From NCBI GenBank assembly GCA_036867785.1, contig CP145420.1:744001-808000 (forward strand): a DNA stretch of 64,000 nucleotides. Reading direction: 5' to 3'. Under the pieces are notes generated by a model that worked only from the letters and a program-made list of their open reading frames with translations, was not told the origin of the DNA and searched no databases. The stretch comes from Plasmodiophora brassicae (Eukaryota > Endomyxa: Phytomyxea > Phytomyxea > Plasmodiophorida). The position numbers and the translations under genes were made by a program. Shown here in pieces: positions 59,791-64,000 of the stretch; within the stretch, counting starts at the first letter, position 1, and each line of letters starts with the position of its first letter.

Positions 59791-60634
59791 TTATGATGAC
59801 AGGGATAGGCCATTGACGGCTGCGTACGTGGCCATTGCCACGAACGGCATCGCCAGGAACCCTCGCTTAATGCCAGCCATCCCGGATCCGCCCATGCCCA
59901 CTGCGGGTCGAAAGCGTGGAGCAATGGCCCGATCTGCAATCAGGAATGAGGCGCCCGAGGCCAGGCCGGCTGTCAGGCCAGCCCGCGTGTTGAACTCGAG
60001 AACCTCATCGAGGTCGGCGCTGGCAGCATCCGCACGCGCCATGCTGCTGTAGACGACGACCTGGACAGCGGATGCGAACGCGATCGGCCAGGACCAGCCA
60101 GCGATCAGACAGGCAGCCGCTGTGGCGCCTGCCATGTCCAACCCTGAATCGTGGCGCTTCTCCTCCAACCTGAGCACCTTCTTGATGGCCATGAAGGAAC
60201 ACATGTAGACACCTGGACGGCCAGATCAGTGAGGCCCACGAGATCGCCGGCTAACGTGTACCTAAAGGGGCAGCATTCCCGACGACGGCCCAGGGGATTG
60301 TGTTGGTGGACAGGGCTTTCAGTATGCCAGATGTGGCCATAGGTGTGATCCCATTGCCCACGACGGGGGCGATCTTGGCGGCGCCCTTGATAACTCCCTG
60401 TCGGGCAATGCCAGCCGCGCCCGTACCAGCAATGTTGACGATGGAGGCTCCCGGCGACAGGATCGTCAGCAGGGCGGCTGACGGCGAGAACGCCGCCGTC
60501 ACATCCCGGGCGACCTTGCCGCGTCGAGCGTCCCGACGCCCGTAGACCGCCCGGATCTGTGTACGAAGCGAAGACAGCGACTGGTGTCGCTCCCGAAGCG
60601 CGTCCTGGATCTGCGATGTGATGCTGAACTGCAT
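59791..60634 (-). CDS. Glycine/alanine-rich membrane protein, unknown
   Basis: Exons 60634-60262 and 60212-59791 (49-base intron) give 264 residues from ATG 60634 (MQFSITSQIQDALRERHQ). The first exon has a basic helical start and two hydrophobic Gly/Ala stretches (AAFSPSAALLTILSPGASIV, ATSGILKALSTNTIPWAVVG). The second has AGATAAACLIAGWSWPIAFA, AGLTAGLASGASFLIADRAI and FLAMPFVAMATYAAVNGLSL. At least three membrane segments are likely. No family was recognised. It is convergent with the Hippo kinase gene, 43 bases apart. Confidence 0.65.
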
Positions 60635-61444
60635 TGTCGCTAGTGGATTACGTGGAGCTATGCGTCAGCCTCGCTGGCCAGCTGTCGCGGCAGCAGATCG
60701 CCGGTCAGACTAATCCATGGCGGTCAATCCCGATTAGGGGGCCTCAGTGACGCATGCAGGTGATGTTAGGTGACCGCTGCAGGCGCGTGTCTGATATCGC
60801 TGACTGGAAGATTGCACCACGAGTTTAGAACCCCATTGGTTTCGTTAACCGTCACCATGGTCGTGGCGCCCCTTCATCCAGCAGAGCCTTGTCGGGTCAA
60901 AACGACATTCCGCTGGCCGGGCACGTGCTCCGGTAGATGACAGGTGCTATGGCTCTTCGAGTTCGAGATTTGCCAGCAGTCTTCCTGAGCGTCGATGTAC
61001 CTGATGTTCACCAGCGCGACATCAGACATGAGAGCATATCAGTCGACATTGATGCCCAGCATGTCGGCCTTCCCTCCCTGTATTTCTGGGTTTCGTTGCA
61101 CTTAGTCGACGACGCCGCAATCGGACCCCATGAACACGTACTTGTGCAGGTACTTGGCCGACCTCACGCGAGTTGCAATTCTCCATGTTGACGTGACAAT
61201 TGCACACAACGAGAAGATACGGGTAGTAAGGAACCATCCACCTGTTGTCCAGCTTAGGGCACATCTACGCTGGTCGCCATCGCAACAGTCCTGAGTTCAG
61301 CGTTGAAGTACTGCGGTCGCTCTCACATAACAGCAGGATGCCACTAAAATGCAGGCGCTGCGACTGCGAGTGCGCGCAGGCCGCAGAGACAGTCCGACCG
61401 CGGGCTTTGCGCAATTGCCCACGTTGGCCCGCTAATTGGCCGGA
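60635..61444. other. No supported gene; includes promoter of the next gene
   Basis: Short frames only, with no recognisable content. At 61369-61408, GTGCGCGCAG and CCGACCGCGGGC resemble the block upstream of the kinase gene at about 4893-4919. Confidence 0.45.
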
Positions 61445-63663
61445 ATGACGTCGCGGGTTGCAGTTGCCGTCGTCCTGACTGCATGTCTGACGTTAGTGAC
61501 ACCGGTACCCTTCCAGCCGGTTCCCCATCCCGGCGACGACGCTGAAGGCTCGCTAGACGCGGCAGCAGACGTCAGGTCCCTCTGGGACGTATCGCTCCAG
61601 AATGTCAACTCGGACCAGTGGCACTGTGGGTGCAGGTGCGCAGGTTCTCTATTGAGTCCCGATCACATTGTGCCATCCACATAGGTACAGGTGGCCGTAC
61701 TACCTTTCCAACCAATTCTGTCATCGGCGGAAGCGGCCAGTACCCGGCGCGTTCGGATTCAGATTGGTGGCCACTTCGCGATAACGTGGGGTTGTTTTCC
61801 GACAATGTCCACGGTTGGCATACAGGATTCGTTACCGACAATCAGTTTCAAGACGACCCCCGACCTGAAACTCAAATCAAGCCGGGATCAGACGAACATA
61901 GCATTTGGCCAACGATGTCAGCTGTCAATGACGTCTTTAGTAACGGAAACGTGGTTTCGTCACCAATCGATGTGCCGGGATGGCCACTTGTTACTTCCGA
62001 TTGGGAATTTCCCTCTCTAAATACTCACGCTGACGACCATTCCCTTGTTGACGTCCACTCTCGAACGAACCTCTATCAGAACGAATTTGAAAGGCGAGGC
62101 GTAAATGAAACACAAGACGCCACTGTGCACGTATGGCAACCAAATTCCAACGGGCACCGTCTCGTCGACTTCCGCCCTTCAGTCAACCCCTGTCGTTGCG
62201 AACTGGATTCGCAAGACGTTAGCGAAATACTACAAGACTCCACATCGAGCACATGGCCAACCGACGCCAACGGGAACTTTGCCTTTGACATCCACACTCT
62301 TACCGACCTCTGTGATATCGACTTTGAATCGCCAGGCGCTACCGAAATAGTACTACAAGGTCTCACTCATGTGAACACGTGGCCAGCAGACGCCAATGCG
62401 CCCCTTGCCGTTGACATCTACCCTCCAGCCGACCTCTGTCATATCGGCTTTGAATCGCAAAGCGCTACCGACGTACTACAGGCCGCCACTTTGAGCAATT
62501 GGCCAACCATGCACCCTGGCGCCGCCCATGTTCTACATCGTTTCGATCCCGGTTGCACAACACTTCAAGCCGAGGCGCGTATCTCAGGCGCATCCGATTC
62601 TGCGCTTTCCCACAGGCAGGAGTTGCCCGGCGACAGTGGACGCTTGATGTGGACGGCGACCTCGAACTTGCTTTCCGCCGGTTCCCCGGTATTGCAACCG
62701 ACTCTGTGCTCACAGGATCAAGACGCCATCGACCAATACGACTGGAACATGTTCATTCCAGAATCACCCGCGCCGGTTCCCCTACACTCGCTCGCGACAT
62801 CCCGCCATGACGGTTGCACTTTTCCCCCGTTTACGCTTCAACCTGTGGGGACTCAAGGTTCCACTGAAGAACCGGCCACCATGCACGGGTGCCAGTCGCA
62901 ACCTTCGCAGAACGAGCACCATGGTCGTGGCAAATACCCCAGAAAGAAATGCGAGCATGGGCGATTGAAACATGGGTGCAGGGTTTGCTGTCCGCACCTC
63001 TTCTGTACTGAACATGGGCGACAGAAATGGGGTTGCAGGCCGTGTGGCGGATCAGGCATCTGTGTGCATCGTCAAATCCAGTACTACTGCAAGGCATGTA
63101 AAGGGAAGGGCATCTGTCAACACGGCCGACGGAGATCCCGCTGTACGGCGTGTGTACGTGATCGAGGTCAAGTCGGCATCTGCGAGCACAACCGGCGTAC
63201 AAACGTGACTGCGGAGGCAGTGCTGCGCGTGTCGTACGCCAACGACCGAATCACCGATGCACAAGCCAACGCGCGACGAAACGTCGGGTCTGTGCCGCAA
63301 GCGAGTATTCCGCCGGAAGCGCCGCCGCCGCCGCCCGTCGTCAAACGCCGCGGGGGTACCTTCGACGCGCCATCGCGTGGTTTGTTGCAATATTGTCGCA
63401 GAGCTTGGCAACGGTTGAACATTGTCCTTCGTGTCGCTGATGAGCTCAAGCAGCGGCAATCGAAAGAACTGACGGAAGGGTGCCGGCAGTTTCAGTGCAC
63501 AGTTGTAAAGCCTGTCGTCGCCTGCTTCCAGCGGCATCACGGATCCAATCCTGAGGCGTTTCTGGCGAGATGGCCCGAATTCTTTCCGTCGAAATTCGGC
63601 TCCAAGTGCTGCGATGCGTCTACTGATGATTGCGGTACTACCAAGTCGAAGGCCAGGACCTGA
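61445..63663 (+). CDS. Putative secreted protein with 42-residue repeats and a Cys/His array
   Basis: ATG 61445 opens a signal-peptide-like sequence (MTSRVAVAVVLTACLTLVTP). A short intron of about 41 bases ending at 61683 joins it to a long frame that stays open to 63663; this junction is the weakest point. Residues encoded by about 61990-62510 form about four imperfect 42-residue repeats (W-P-D-A-N..DI..P.DLC.I.FES..AT..LQ). Later, 62945-63195 encodes four or five units of the form C-x-H-G-R-x4-C-x2-C (CEHGRLKHGCRVC, CVHRQIQYYCKAC, CQHGRRRSRCTAC, CEHNRR), probably zinc-binding. The C-terminus is Pro-rich, then helical with further Cys. The function is unknown. Mixed secreted and zinc features are odd, so two genes or a wrong first exon are possible. 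Confidence 0.55.
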
Positions 63664-64000
63664 TCAGGGTCGTGACGTCGTCCATACGTACAAACCACAC
63701 ATGTACCTCGGTCAACCCCCGTCGACGACAGTACTGTCCCGACTTGCATACGCCGCCGATACAGGACGTGCCCCGACACCTTGTCCAGATCCGTTGTTTC
63801 TCGAAGCGCAATCAGATTGCGCTTCGTTCAGGCGCAATTGGCCGGTTATCGGCCCCACATGGGCCGTGCGCCATGTACGAGTTGACCAAGTCGTGCAGAA
63901 GCGGCCGGCGCTCCGGGTGGTCTGGGATTTCCGTCCACACCAAAGAATCGATTAGGGCGACGTTGTCGGTCGTCATCTGGCGCCAGATCAGGATGGGCGC
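63664..64000. other. Window end, no supported gene
   Basis: Open frames on both strands have no recognisable content. A gene entering from beyond 64000 cannot be excluded. Confidence 0.45.

Overview
The window is a piece of a nuclear genome from a free-swimming or zoospore-forming protist, most likely a compact GC-rich lineage. The evidence is direct. Almost every recognisable gene is eukaryotic and is interrupted by very short GT-AG introns (about 44-80 bp, most 49-60 bp). Neighbouring genes are often separated by only tens to a few hundred bases. CFAP46, a protein of the ciliary central pair, implies a motile flagellum. A plasmodiophorid or other rhizarian would fit the intron size, GC content and gene set, but I cannot prove the lineage from this sequence. 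I recognised no rRNA, tRNA, CRISPR array or bacterial operon.

Left part (1-24,800) is a transposon graveyard with some young elements. It holds a Ty1/copia-like gag with a palindromic inverted copy of its 3' part (51-1035) and a fold-back inverted repeat (2371-4375) whose right arm carries a truncated hAT element with an 8-bp target duplication. A CMGC/MAPK-like kinase gene follows (5032-6884). Then comes a deep nest. Two piggyBac-type elements (7532-14647 and 14652-18657) lie back to back at TTAA sites. The first contains a full-length Ty3/gypsy element with identical 197-bp LTRs. The second contains a CACTA (EnSpm) deletion derivative with a 3-bp target duplication. A larger CACTA element with a tnp2 transposase lies at 19145-24579. 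Removing the two piggyBac elements in silico at TTAA restores an open minus-strand frame shared between 18662-19144 and 7527-6897, so the nest sits inside a former gene of unknown function.

Right part (25,100-64,000) is gene-dense and mostly housekeeping. In order: a coiled-coil protein, the bc1-complex chaperone UQCC1/CBP3, GCN5 acetyltransferase with bromodomain, an ankyrin-HECT ubiquitin ligase, a WASP-family actin nucleation promoter, SDE2, an ASCC1/AKAP7-type 2H phosphoesterase, a stand-alone phosphonate-type cytidylyltransferase, CFAP46, mevalonate diphosphate decarboxylase (MVD) with a broken chimeric duplicate next to it, an unknown gene, ERGIC3/Erv46, the TFIIIC TPR subunit (GTF3C3/Tfc4), a DEAH-box helicase, a Hippo/MST kinase with SARAH tail, a glycine-rich membrane protein, and a putative secreted protein with tandem repeats and a Cys/His-rich array.

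The genes do not form a single pathway. Themes are chromatin and RNA (GCN5, SDE2, TFIIIC, DEAH helicase), cytoskeleton and motility (WASP, CFAP46), signalling (two kinases, HECT ligase), early secretory pathway (ERGIC3) and metabolism (MVD, cytidylyltransferase). Exon borders given below are my own splice predictions based on frame and GT-AG consensus.
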